Below are positions 46,797-55,198 of a stretch of 64,000 nt of DNA, one piece after another (positions within the stretch are counted from its first letter, which is position 1; every line of letters starts with the position of its first letter). Under the pieces are notes generated by a model. The model was given only the letters and a program-made list of their open reading frames with translations, did no database searches and had not been told where the DNA came from. Source of the DNA: JADHUC01 sp964623055 (GTDB taxonomy: Bacteria > Planctomycetota > Planctomycetia > Pirellulales > Pirellulaceae); the NCBI GenBank assembly GCA_964623055.1, contig CAZURK010000009.1, positions 56,699-120,698 on the forward strand, read 5' to 3'. Made by a program: the position numbers and the translations under genes.

Positions 46797-49700
46797 TTCG
46801 GCGTACTCTCCAGGTAGCTGAACAAATCACGGAGTTGTTGTGGCTTGAGCGGCTTCAGAATATCCTCAGGCATTTGGGATATCTGGGATGGCACCATTTC
46901 GTCGATGTCGTCACGGGGAATCGTCGTGTATTCGACCTGAGAGTTGACCAGCGTGATCGCACTGGGTGTTTCCTTGTGGACCAATCCGGTCAGGATCCGA
47001 CCATCGACCGTGATGACTTGAACGGACAGATACTCCTTGCGGATGAAACTGCTGGGATCCACGGTGCTGGTCAGCATGTATTGCCGGTCTTTCCGGTTGG
47101 CAGTGGTCAGTTCCGGGCCGATTTCCTCTCCTTCGCCAAACAGCTTGTGACACTTGCCGCAGTGTTCCTTGTAGACGGCATGGCCGTCCGCCGCGTTACC
47201 CGGAAATGCCCGCAAGTCGTTATTGAAGCGGCGTATGTCCGCCAATTTCTCCTCGGGAGTGCCCCGAGTGACCTTTCCCCAATGTTTGCGTACCAAGGCA
47301 TTCATCCCTTCGTCGCCGAATACTCCCAGCCCGCGGAGTTCTTCGATCTCCACGATCTTCGGGTCGAACTGCCCTTCGTCGACACGGCTTAGGAAGGCCC
47401 GAGCCCAGTCTTTTCGAGTGAACAAAGTCTGTCGGCAGAGCGTCTTCAGCTTATTGCTGAATCGAGGATACTCCTTCAGGATCCTAGCCGGGACACGCTC
47501 GTCGTCGAATCGAGCGATCGCTTTGACGGCCGCCACCTCGACATCGTGCTGTTCGTCCCACTCCAGCAGCGAAAGCAGGGCCGGCACGCAGTCCGCCACG
47601 CCCAACTGACTCAGCACCTCCACCATCGACACCCGTGTGGGTGTGGGCATCTTCCGGTCGGTCGCGATCCGAATGACCCATTCGTATGCGCCAGCCATGC
47701 CTATACGAACGGCTAGGCGAAGGCGATGCACATCAGTTGTGGAGTTGGTATCCACAAGCCCAGCTACCATCTCCCGGAAGTTTGCCGGTATCGCCTCGAT
47801 TCTTCTGCCGCTGAGCCCCTCGTCCAGCGAGGCAATCATCCGATCGCGGTCTCTATCACTCGGTGCCGTGGCGACAAGCCGCGTGCAGGCGTCAAGCGAG
47901 CAGGCGTCGGCTTCCGCGGCGTAACGGCGCATCAGTCGGCTCAAAATCGCCTCTCGAATCAACGGCGCCTTCCACGCCTCGGGCGTGGTGAACATTTCCA
48001 CCACTCGGCTCCGATCCGACACGGCCTTCGCTTCGACGGCCCACCAAAGCAACAGCGGAATGTGCGGATCCTCCTGATCCTCCTCACGCAACACGAGCTG
48101 CCATACGATTGGCAGCGCTTTCTGGGCCGGCAGCCGCTTGCACATGCTCGCCAATTGGCTGCGCACGACCGGGCTGGGTTCTGTTTCGGCGAGCTCCGTC
48201 AATTGAGCTTGGATCGCCGGCGATACGTCCCGCGAGTCACCCAGCAGGCGGATCGTCCAGTACCGTACGGGTACACTACGGTGTTGAAACGTTTGCCGAG
48301 CTAATTCGTTGTCGAACCCTCCGCTCGCATTGAGTGCCCACATGGCTTCCAGAGCGAGTTGGTCTTCGTCGTTCCCAGGGAGCCGCCCATCGTGGGGCAC
48401 GTTTCCAACGTGCCAGGAACTCCTTTCTCGGATCACCGGCACGTTGGAAACGTGCCCCACGGAATTCGCTAGCACGATCTGCTGCAACTTCGGGATGACG
48501 GACCGGTCACGACGCTCCGCCAAAATGCGACGCGCGCGGCGGACGTACCAATCGTTTGAATGTCCCAGCCAGTCGACCAATTCATCACTCGGCAAATTGT
48601 TCAGATCCACGTGAGGCGACGGTTCAGCCCCGTTGGCCTGGATTCGATAAACCCGGCCATTGGTGAGATCCCAGACAGCATCCGGATCGGGATGGGCGGT
48701 ACGCTTGTCGTGGAAATCGCACACGTAAACCGCTCCGTCCGGACCGAGCGTCAAGTCGGTCGGCGCGAACCACCCATCGTTGGCCAGCAGCAGTTCGCCG
48801 GCGTGGCGGGTCCGATACGTCGACGCGAAAGGCTCGATGTCATGCCAGTGGACCTCGTGCGACAGCAAGTTGTTTCCGATCAGCTTGCCACGGAAACTCG
48901 CGGGGAACGTCGTGCCGTAATAGAAAGTGCCGCCCGTGGTGACGTGGCCCCCGCGATAGTTGCCGTCCCGTTTCACGCTGCCGAAATACCCAAACGCGTA
49001 CGGGTTGTGCAGCTCGCCATGTTTGCCGAAGGACTTCCAGTAGTAAGCGCCTTGTACCCCGTGCCAGACTTTGTGGGAGCCATTGGAGCTATAGAACAAT
49101 TGCCCGTGCCGATCAAAGTCGAGGCCGTAGCAGTTTCCGCCTCCTTCGCAGAACAGCTCGAATTCGTCGATGATCGGATGGTATCGCCAGACTCCCTGCT
49201 GAAACTCGATACCGCGGATGTTGCAGGTCGTGGTACTGCCGTTCAGACCGTACAGCCAGCCGTCCGGCCCCCATGTCAAATGGTTCGCAAAGGCCTGTGC
49301 GTCCTCCATGCCGAATCCCTTCAGCACAACCTGCGGATCGCCGTCCGGCACATCATCCCGATTTCGGTCGGGATAGAAGAGCAGATACGGCACCTGGACG
49401 ACGTACACCCCGCCGTGGCCGAAGGCGAGTCCGGTTGCGAGATTCAAGCCGGTAACGAAATCCTTGAACCGATCGGCCCGCCCGTCGCCGTCAGTGTCCT
49501 CCAGGATGGTGATGCGGTCGGCCCCGCGCGGCCCTTTGGGCGGCGGTTCGGGGATGCGGTCGTAGATCGTCCGGGAATAGCGGTCGACCTTCACCCGCTT
49601 CAAACCCTCCGGATTCGGATACTGCAGGTATTGGATGACCCACAACCGACCACGGTCGTCGAACTTGACCAGGATCGGTTGCCGCACTTCCGGTTCCGAG

Positions 49701-49846
49701 GCGACAAGCTGGATGGAGAACCCCGCCGACAACGTCATCTTGCCGGCGGCTTCTTCCGGCGGATGCCCTTGAGCCACACCAACTGTGGACAGCAAACAGA
49801 ATACCAGAGCCAGTATCCCAATCTGCAATCGCGCGCCAATCGTCAT
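46793..49846 (-). CDS. PVC-type membrane-bound-dehydrogenase-like protein: beta-propeller, HEAT repeats, cytochrome c
   Basis: 1017 residues with a Sec leader (IGILALVFCLLSTVGVA). Residues about 35-410 form a sugar-dehydrogenase-like beta-propeller (EPEVRQPILVKFDDRGRLWV; HLTWGPDGWLYGLNGS). About 420-850 are HEAT-type helical repeats. A C-terminal cytochrome c domain has CGKCH (C896, C899, H900) and a later Met as possible ligand, followed by the PVC-specific tail (QYMLTSTVDPSSFIRKEYLS). Such fusions are a hallmark of Planctomycetota and probably oxidise sugars and pass electrons to heme in the periplasm. Residues 463-485 are encoded by a palindromic element, and the TAG stop comes from another one. 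The downstream gene of the pair starts at 50654. Confidence 0.9.
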   Translation of the reverse strand: MTIGARLQIGILALVFCLLSTVGVAQGHPPEEAAGKMTLSAGFSIQLVASEPEVRQPILVKFDDRGRLWVIQYLQYPNPEGLKRVKVDRYSRTIYDRIPEPPPKGPRGADRITILEDTDGDGRADRFKDFVTGLNLATGLAFGHGGVYVVQVPYLLFYPDRNRDDVPDGDPQVVLKGFGMEDAQAFANHLTWGPDGWLYGLNGSTTTCNIRGIEFQQGVWRYHPIIDEFELFCEGGGNCYGLDFDRHGQLFYSSNGSHKVWHGVQGAYYWKSFGKHGELHNPYAFGYFGSVKRDGNYRGGHVTTGGTFYYGTTFPASFRGKLIGNNLLSHEVHWHDIEPFASTYRTRHAGELLLANDGWFAPTDLTLGPDGAVYVCDFHDKRTAHPDPDAVWDLTNGRVYRIQANGAEPSPHVDLNNLPSDELVDWLGHSNDWYVRRARRILAERRDRSVIPKLQQIVLANSVGHVSNVPVIRERSSWHVGNVPHDGRLPGNDEDQLALEAMWALNASGGFDNELARQTFQHRSVPVRYWTIRLLGDSRDVSPAIQAQLTELAETEPSPVVRSQLASMCKRLPAQKALPIVWQLVLREEDQEDPHIPLLLWWAVEAKAVSDRSRVVEMFTTPEAWKAPLIREAILSRLMRRYAAEADACSLDACTRLVATAPSDRDRDRMIASLDEGLSGRRIEAIPANFREMVAGLVDTNSTTDVHRLRLAVRIGMAGAYEWVIRIATDRKMPTPTRVSMVEVLSQLGVADCVPALLSLLEWDEQHDVEVAAVKAIARFDDERVPARILKEYPRFSNKLKTLCRQTLFTRKDWARAFLSRVDEGQFDPKIVEIEELRGLGVFGDEGMNALVRKHWGKVTRGTPEEKLADIRRFNNDLRAFPGNAADGHAVYKEHCGKCHKLFGEGEEIGPELTTANRKDRQYMLTSTVDPSSFIRKEYLSVQVITVDGRILTGLVHKETPSAITLVNSQVEYTTIPRDDIDEMVPSQISQMPEDILKPLKPQQLRDLFSYLESTPK
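48391..48461. repeat. Perfect palindromic element inside the PVC-type gene
   Basis: Arms of 24 bases (48391-48414 and 48438-48461) are exact inverses with a 23-base loop. The ends are CGTGGGGC and GCCCCACG. It encodes residues 463-485 (GHVSNVP... WHVGNVP) with no stop, in the helical-repeat part of the protein. Confidence 0.92.
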
Positions 49847-49850
49847 GTGG

Positions 49851-50654
49851 TCAGTCCACCTTGCGGAGCTCCTCGACCACAGTCAAGTGATCATGGTCGG
49901 GTTCGAGGTGGAAGGGTTCGACCAGCACGCGGTCACCCGCCTTCAGATCGGCCAGTGCGCGGCGTTGCTTCTCGAACAGGCGACCCTTCTTCCACAGCTC
50001 ACAGACTGCCTGCTTGCCGACTGCGGCCTGCGGGTTCTCTGCCTTGTTGGCCTTCCAAGTTCTGTTGATTTTCTCGACCTTGATAATGAACTCGACCGAG
50101 CCCTTCTTGACGATGGTGGCTTCGAGCATCCCCTTGAAACCGCGCAGGGCCTCCGGAACTCCGAGGGCTCCCTTTTGGGGCTTTGCCTTTGGCGTCTCGG
50201 GGTCCTTCTCCAACTTCTTCAGTTCTTCGACCACAGTCAAATGATCGTGGTCGGGCTTCAGGTGGAACGGCTCGACCAGCACTCGGTCGCCCCGTTTCAA
50301 GCCAGCAAGGGTACGGTGATGCCGTTCGTGCATACGGCCCTCCGGCCACAGCTCACACACTACCTTCTTATCCACGGCGGCCTGCGGGTTTTCCGCTTTG
50401 CTTTCTTTCCAGGTGCGAGTGATCTTCACGACCTCGATAATGAACTCGTGGTCGCCCTTCTTGGCAATCACACCGATCAACATCCCACGGAAGCCCTTGA
50501 GACCATCGGGGACACCGAGCGACTCCTGGGCCTCGCCGGCAACCGCCTCGCTCGCGCCTGGCCCAAAGACTCCACTCGCAAGCCCGACACAGTAGGCCAC
50601 CGCGCCGAACACCACCAGTACGCTCACCATTTTCGTTCGTTTCAGTCTGTTCAT
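49851..50654 (-). CDS. Exported protein made of two copies of one domain, unknown function
   Basis: 267 residues from the ATG at 50654 (AAGGGGA upstream); a Sec leader (VSVLVVFGAVAYCVGLASG) follows a basic start. Two homologous stretches of about 100 residues follow: the first opens SLGVPDGLKGFRGMLIG, the second ALGVPEALRGFKGMLEA. Both contain KAENPQAAV and end in GDRVLVEPFH(L)KPDHDHLTVVEEL-type sequence. A Lys/Pro linker joins them. The domain is beta-rich and I do not know its family. It begins 70 bases after the HEAT-like gene stop and ends four bases before the PVC-type gene, so it is probably translated with that protein. Confidence 0.68.
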   Translation of the reverse strand: MNRLKRTKMVSVLVVFGAVAYCVGLASGVFGPGASEAVAGEAQESLGVPDGLKGFRGMLIGVIAKKGDHEFIIEVVKITRTWKESKAENPQAAVDKKVVCELWPEGRMHERHHRTLAGLKRGDRVLVEPFHLKPDHDHLTVVEELKKLEKDPETPKAKPQKGALGVPEALRGFKGMLEATIVKKGSVEFIIKVEKINRTWKANKAENPQAAVGKQAVCELWKKGRLFEKQRRALADLKAGDRVLVEPFHLEPDHDHLTVVEELRKVD

Positions 50655-50724
50655 GACGTTTGGTCCCCTTGTGGTATACACCCTGCTAAACAGTCATTGC
50701 CATGGATAGGAATTGTAATCCCAC

Positions 50725-51807
50725 TCAGTGCGAATCTCCACCGTGCGCGGACAGTGCCTTCTTCAACAAGACCTCGACTCGTTCCCTTCTTTCCGACCAA
50801 CCGTCCGAGATCTTCTCAGTCCTTTGGGTAAGCTTCTCGTCACCGAGCAAGGAGACGATGGCCCTGCGACTGGATTCGCGTTGTATTCCAGCAAGCGCAA
50901 ATGCAGCACTTGCCGCGAACGCAGGTTCGCTCTTGACCAGGGCCATGACGTTGGGAACGAGACTATCGGCCCCGTACGTAGCGACAAGGTCAAACACGAC
51001 AGATTCAGCGATACGCCCGGTACCAGGGAACCGAGGAATGTTGCCCAGCAGCACCCGCAAACCCTTGTCGCCTTGCTTTGCCGCCAGCGCCTCGGCTGCG
51101 AAACAGTACAGATGAAGGTCAAACCGTTTTCGCTCTTTCACCGATACCATTTCGATCAACACGTCCCTGCCGACCTCCGGAGCCGCTGCCGCCGCCATCA
51201 CAACCGCAGAGTACATCTTGCCCCACGAGTCACTGCGATATTCGGCGATCAGCTTCGAGGGCAGCGCCCGATTGTGCTTGCCCGACACAAGATGCTCGAG
51301 CACCTCCATCCCGACATCCTTCGAGCAGTTGTAGGCCCCAACGACCCTCATCAGATTGTATCCCTCTGGATACACGTACCACGCTTCCATGACGGTTGGC
51401 TTATTTCCTTTCGGTGTCTCCAAAAGGAAGACATGCTCGGCACCATCCTCGATGCTTGTTGCAGACGGCGTGAATTTAGGGTGGAGTTGGCGTCCATTCA
51501 ATTTGCCCTTCACCACGCGCAACACGGTTACATCGGCCTCGTAGAATTGGACGCGCTCAACCGGATCCGATACTCTGATTTCCCTCAGATTGTGCGCCGC
51601 ACCAACAAGAATCACATCGGCCTTCCTCACCTTCCCCGCCAAGCCTTGTTCAGCCTGTGAGCGAAGATGCTCGGCCGAGAATCGCCGATAACTCTTGGGC
51701 CACACGCCGAGATAAGGCTGATCGTAATTCGACTCGGCCAAGACTTCGCCTTGCAGGGCGAAGAGAAGAGCGAGTGCGGTGTGTCTAATCGCTTTCAGCA
51801 TCCACAT
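50725..51807 (-). CDS. Exported HEAT-like protein, unknown function
   Basis: 360 residues with GGGAG before the ATG and a Sec leader (TALALLFALQGEVLA). The first 180 residues are mixed alpha/beta with VILVGAAHNLREIRVSDP and VVKGKLNG, and I do not recognise them. The second half has repeated helix pairs (for example SAVVMAAAAAPEVGRDVLIE and SLVPNVMALVKSEPAF) in HEAT style. No catalytic motif. It is co-oriented with the duplicated-domain and PVC-type genes (gaps of 70 and 4 bases) and may form one periplasmic complex with them. Confidence 0.6.
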   Translation of the reverse strand: MWMLKAIRHTALALLFALQGEVLAESNYDQPYLGVWPKSYRRFSAEHLRSQAEQGLAGKVRKADVILVGAAHNLREIRVSDPVERVQFYEADVTVLRVVKGKLNGRQLHPKFTPSATSIEDGAEHVFLLETPKGNKPTVMEAWYVYPEGYNLMRVVGAYNCSKDVGMEVLEHLVSGKHNRALPSKLIAEYRSDSWGKMYSAVVMAAAAAPEVGRDVLIEMVSVKERKRFDLHLYCFAAEALAAKQGDKGLRVLLGNIPRFPGTGRIAESVVFDLVATYGADSLVPNVMALVKSEPAFAASAAFALAGIQRESSRRAIVSLLGDEKLTQRTEKISDGWSERRERVEVLLKKALSAHGGDSH

Positions 51808-51866
51808 GGTACTCCCGAGCTAGAATCGACTTGCTGGCGAACGATCCAACTCAGTCCCTGCGGCAA

Positions 51867-52346
51867 CTAGAAGTCATCGGGGGCGGTGTCCGAGGGCTGG
51901 AGCCTGTTTCGTTCTCCACGATGGGTCAGTTCGACACGTTCGAAACCAGGGAGGTCTGGTTCTTCTGCGATACTTGCACTGTTGTAGTTCGGCGAATACT
52001 TGTGAATCAGGATCTTCTCCGCCAAGTCAACGTCGGTCTCCCAGATCTTCTCGCTGTCAGCATGACGTTCTTCGTCCCAGACTCTTCCAACGTAGATGCA
52101 CACGTCGTCCTCGTCCCGCAGCCAAGATTCATGTTGGCGAAAACGGTCCGCAAAGGTTTGCTGCGCGGCCTTGCCAACGTACAGAAGCGTGTCGGGGCCA
52201 TTGATGATGTGTCGCCCGTAGATCTGGTACAGTCCATAGTCTTCGCCATCGTACTCCGGAGGTTCTCCGGCATCGGTGAGGCTTTCGATGGCCTCATTCA
52301 GGCTGTATGGGCCGGACCACTCGATCACTAGCTTCAGATCAGACAT
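51867..52346 (-). CDS. GIY-YIG-fold nuclease-like protein
   Basis: 159 residues. GLYQIYG (38-44) and LLYVGKA (54-60) are the two halves of the GIY-YIG motif; R68 or R70 and E110 match the catalytic Arg and metal-binding Glu, and N120 or N122 the late Asn. The N-terminal 30 residues are extra. GIY-YIG domains cut DNA; many genomes carry small stand-alone members of unknown role. The gene overlaps the 3-prime end of the Gfo/Idh gene by eight bases (ATGTCTGA), an unexpected pairing of a nuclease with a secreted oxidoreductase. No leader is seen, so it is cytosolic. Confidence 0.8.
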   Translation of the reverse strand: MSDLKLVIEWSGPYSLNEAIESLTDAGEPPEYDGEDYGLYQIYGRHIINGPDTLLYVGKAAQQTFADRFRQHESWLRDEDDVCIYVGRVWDEERHADSEKIWETDVDLAEKILIHKYSPNYNSASIAEEPDLPGFERVELTHRGERNRLQPSDTAPDDF

Positions 52347-53616
52347 TTGGCACCCACGGTTCGCGATAGGGGGCGTCGAGCAGGCGGTTTGCTTCTTCGT
52401 CGCCGACGAAACGCTCTTTGGCAGGGTCCCATTGGACTTTGCGGCCGAGCAGGTAGGCGATGTTGCCCAGGTGGCTCCAGGTTGTCACCCGGTGGCCGAT
52501 TTCGACGTCCATCACGGGGCGTCGGCGCGCGGCGATGCACTCGAGCCAGTTGCCGGAGTGGTTGTCGCTGACGCGAAGATTCTGTTCGTCGGTACGCGTG
52601 GGCGACAGGTCGGCTTCGCCCTTGGTGACCTCCCAGTTCCAGAAACCGCTCAGCGTAGCCTCGCTGCCGACAAAATCGATGCCCAGCTCGCCGTCACTGG
52701 GCTGTTCCCAAATCATCTCGAACGCCGGATCGGCGAATTTGTATCGCACGGACATCTCGACGGGCGCGTCGAACAGGTTGTTGGGTTCCTGGCGGCCGGT
52801 GGCTTCGATCGTTACCGGACCCGTGTGATCGGTGCCCATGGCATAAGAGACGACGCCGAACATGTGCACGCCATTGTCGGCCAGCGAGCCACCGCCATAG
52901 TCCATGAACCAACGGAAGCTGAAGTGGCATCGCGCCGGATGATAATCGGCCCACGGCGTCGGTCCCAGCCACAGGTCCCAGTCCAGGTGCGGCGGCACCG
53001 GCTGGGCCGCTTCCATCGGCTGGGTGCGGTTCGGACGATGAGTCAGCCGGACGGTGTGTACCTTGCCAAACCGGCCGTTTCGCACCCATTCGCACGTCTG
53101 GAGGCTGCGTGCGATCGAGCGGTACTGGGTGCCCATCTGGACGACTCGATCGTAGCGTCGGGCGACATCGACCATCTTCCTGCCCTCGTGGATGGTCCGG
53201 CACAAAGGCTTCTCGCAGTAAACGTCCATTCCCGCCTGGCAAGCCATAATCGTAATCGGCGCGTGCCAATGGTCCGGCGTGCCGATCAGCACCGCGTCGA
53301 TGTCCTTGCGGTCCAAGATGCGGCGAAAGTCTTGGTACCCGTCGCAACCGCCGATCCGCTTCTGCGCGGCGGCCGTGCGTTGCTGGTCCACGTCGCACAC
53401 GGCGGCAATCGTACAGCGCGGGTCGTTGTGGATACCCAAAAGGCCCGTACCGCGCCCGCCAGCGCCAATCAGCCCCGCCACCACACGTTCGCTGGCAGGA
53501 CTTTCCGCGGCCAAACCAAGAACGCTGCCCGGGACGATTATCGGTGCGGCGAGGCCGAGTCCCGTGTTTCGTAGAAAGCGGCGTCTGTTCAATTGAGGTT
53601 TCTCTTGGGCGGTCAT
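52339..53616 (-). CDS. Gfo/Idh/MocA-family oxidoreductase, Tat-exported, canonical EKP
   Basis: 425 residues from the ATG at 53616 (GGAGGAG upstream). The Tat leader is QLNRRRFLRNTGLGLAAPII. The NAD(P) loop is GAGGRG near 51-56 and the motif is EKP (135-137), the usual form, unlike the other two family members here. IGTPDHWHAP and NGVHMFGVVSYAMG are further family segments. Planctomycetes have dozens of such secreted oxidoreductases of unknown substrate. The GIY-YIG gene starts eight bases before this stop, so both are translated from one mRNA. Confidence 0.9.
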   Translation of the reverse strand: MTAQEKPQLNRRRFLRNTGLGLAAPIIVPGSVLGLAAESPASERVVAGLIGAGGRGTGLLGIHNDPRCTIAAVCDVDQQRTAAAQKRIGGCDGYQDFRRILDRKDIDAVLIGTPDHWHAPITIMACQAGMDVYCEKPLCRTIHEGRKMVDVARRYDRVVQMGTQYRSIARSLQTCEWVRNGRFGKVHTVRLTHRPNRTQPMEAAQPVPPHLDWDLWLGPTPWADYHPARCHFSFRWFMDYGGGSLADNGVHMFGVVSYAMGTDHTGPVTIEATGRQEPNNLFDAPVEMSVRYKFADPAFEMIWEQPSDGELGIDFVGSEATLSGFWNWEVTKGEADLSPTRTDEQNLRVSDNHSGNWLECIAARRRPVMDVEIGHRVTTWSHLGNIAYLLGRKVQWDPAKERFVGDEEANRLLDAPYREPWVPNV

Positions 53617-53691
53617 GGTGTTCTCCTCCGGCGTGTTTGTGACCACGGCGTGACTCGTGCGCAAGCTACCCCAGGCTCGCCACCGAGTCAA

Positions 53692-55101
53692 TCACTGCGG
53701 CGCGAACTCGACCGTTAGCGTTCGGTCGATCTCCGTTTCAACCTGCTGTTTGGCTCCATTCGGCCAGCGGATTTCCGCCGATACCGGCTCGGTGTGCGAG
53801 CCAAGTCCGAAATGCAGCGTCAAGTCGTTCTGGTTGCCTTGGCCCGTTGCGCCTTCCACTTGCCGCGTCAGCATCTTGTCGCCCAGTTTGATTCGCACTT
53901 GGGCGCCAATCGCGGAAGCGTTCACGTTGCCGCCGCCGACCAGCCGCACTTTCAGCCAGTGGTTCTTGCCTCCTGGATTGCGAAACAGCCGGCCGCCGGT
54001 AGCCAAGTCCAAATAGCCGTCGCCATCGAAATCGGCCCAGGCCGCTTGATAGGTCGTGGGCATGTCTACTTTCGCAGCGGTCGATAACTCCTCGAACTTC
54101 CAACCGCCCAGATTGCGATACAGGACACTGCGGTCGCCGGAATAGACAGTGGTGAAGAACAAATCGAGATGGCCGTCGTTGTCGAAATCGGCCAGCGCCG
54201 GCGACGCATAGGATTCCTGCCAACGCAGTCCGGCGGTCTCACTTTGGTCGGCAAAGTGGAATTTGCCCTCTGGGCCGAGATTTCTCAGGAACTTTGGCCG
54301 ATCCTGATACTGGGGTGGATGGCTGAAGTTGCCAACGAACAAGTCGAAAAGACCGTCGTTGTCCAGATCGCCCCACGCCGATCCGATCGTGTGTCCCCAC
54401 GCGCCCAGCCCGCCGTCGCCCGCCGCGCCAAACTCGGATGCGACGTCGGTCAACTTGCCCTTGCCATCGTTTTGCAGCAGCCGGTTCGGCTGGAGCCGAT
54501 AGTTTGATACGTACACGTCCAGGTCTCCGTCTTCGTCGAAGTCGGCGGCCGTGATTCCGCGGGCGCGCAGTATTCGGTCCTGTCGCCAATGCTCGACGAA
54601 TCGCTCGCCCTTCTCATTCAGGAGCATCACATCCGGATACTCTTTCGACGGCCAGACTTCATAACCACCGACGTACAAGTCGATGAAACCGTCGCCGTCA
54701 AGATCGCCCCACGTCGCGCCCAGACTGACTGTCGTCGGCAGTTTCGGAAACGCTTCGCCAACGTCTTCAAAGCCTTTTCCTTGTTGGCTCCGAAACAGTT
54801 TGCCTTCACCCGACCAACTGAATAGATCCAGAAAACCGTCGTTGTCGAAATCGCCCCAGATGCCGGGTCCGGCGAGCCGTATATTTTCCACGCGTCGGAA
54901 CCGTTTGCCACCTTCGTTTCTCCAGAGTTGGCCGCCCGAGTACAGATCGGCCCAGCCGTCGTTGTCGAAATCGCCCCAGGCCGCCACTCCTCCGGAAAGA
55001 CCTTTCAATCCGACGGCCTCGGTGACGTCCTGAAAAGGCTCCGCGGCCGACAAGTGGACTGTCGCGGCACCCAAGAGAATGAGCGGGATCAGGTTTCGCA
55101 T
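53692..55101 (-). CDS. Exported FG-GAP/VCBS-repeat protein with UnbV-like C-terminus (CRTAC1-like)
   Basis: 469 residues with a Sec leader (LIPLILLGAATVHLSA). Repeats of the form WGDFDNDGWADLY, WGDFDNDGFLDLF, WGDLDGDGFIDLY, FDEDGDLDVY and FDNDGHLDLFF are integrin-alpha-like FG-GAP blades with calcium-binding DxDxDG loops, giving about seven blades. The last 90 residues (NVNASAIGAQVRIKLGDK onwards) are the ASPIC/UnbV domain. Proteins like this bind other proteins or matrix on the cell surface. The upstream region (55102-55198) is the divergent promoter shared with the kelch-like gene. Confidence 0.85.
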   Translation of the reverse strand: MRNLIPLILLGAATVHLSAAEPFQDVTEAVGLKGLSGGVAAWGDFDNDGWADLYSGGQLWRNEGGKRFRRVENIRLAGPGIWGDFDNDGFLDLFSWSGEGKLFRSQQGKGFEDVGEAFPKLPTTVSLGATWGDLDGDGFIDLYVGGYEVWPSKEYPDVMLLNEKGERFVEHWRQDRILRARGITAADFDEDGDLDVYVSNYRLQPNRLLQNDGKGKLTDVASEFGAAGDGGLGAWGHTIGSAWGDLDNDGLFDLFVGNFSHPPQYQDRPKFLRNLGPEGKFHFADQSETAGLRWQESYASPALADFDNDGHLDLFFTTVYSGDRSVLYRNLGGWKFEELSTAAKVDMPTTYQAAWADFDGDGYLDLATGGRLFRNPGGKNHWLKVRLVGGGNVNASAIGAQVRIKLGDKMLTRQVEGATGQGNQNDLTLHFGLGSHTEPVSAEIRWPNGAKQQVETEIDRTLTVEFAPQ

Positions 55102-55198
55102 TTTCTGGTCTCCTGTGTCTCGTATTCACCATCCGAAGTGATATTGTAATGGTTTCCGATGCAAGAAACCTGGATGGAGTGGCAAGAGGGGGAAACTC

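Noticed and set aside
48560..50068. A 502-codon plus-strand open frame over the PVC-type gene
   Set aside because: The minus strand carries a multi-domain protein with clear motifs; the plus frame has none and would start within it.
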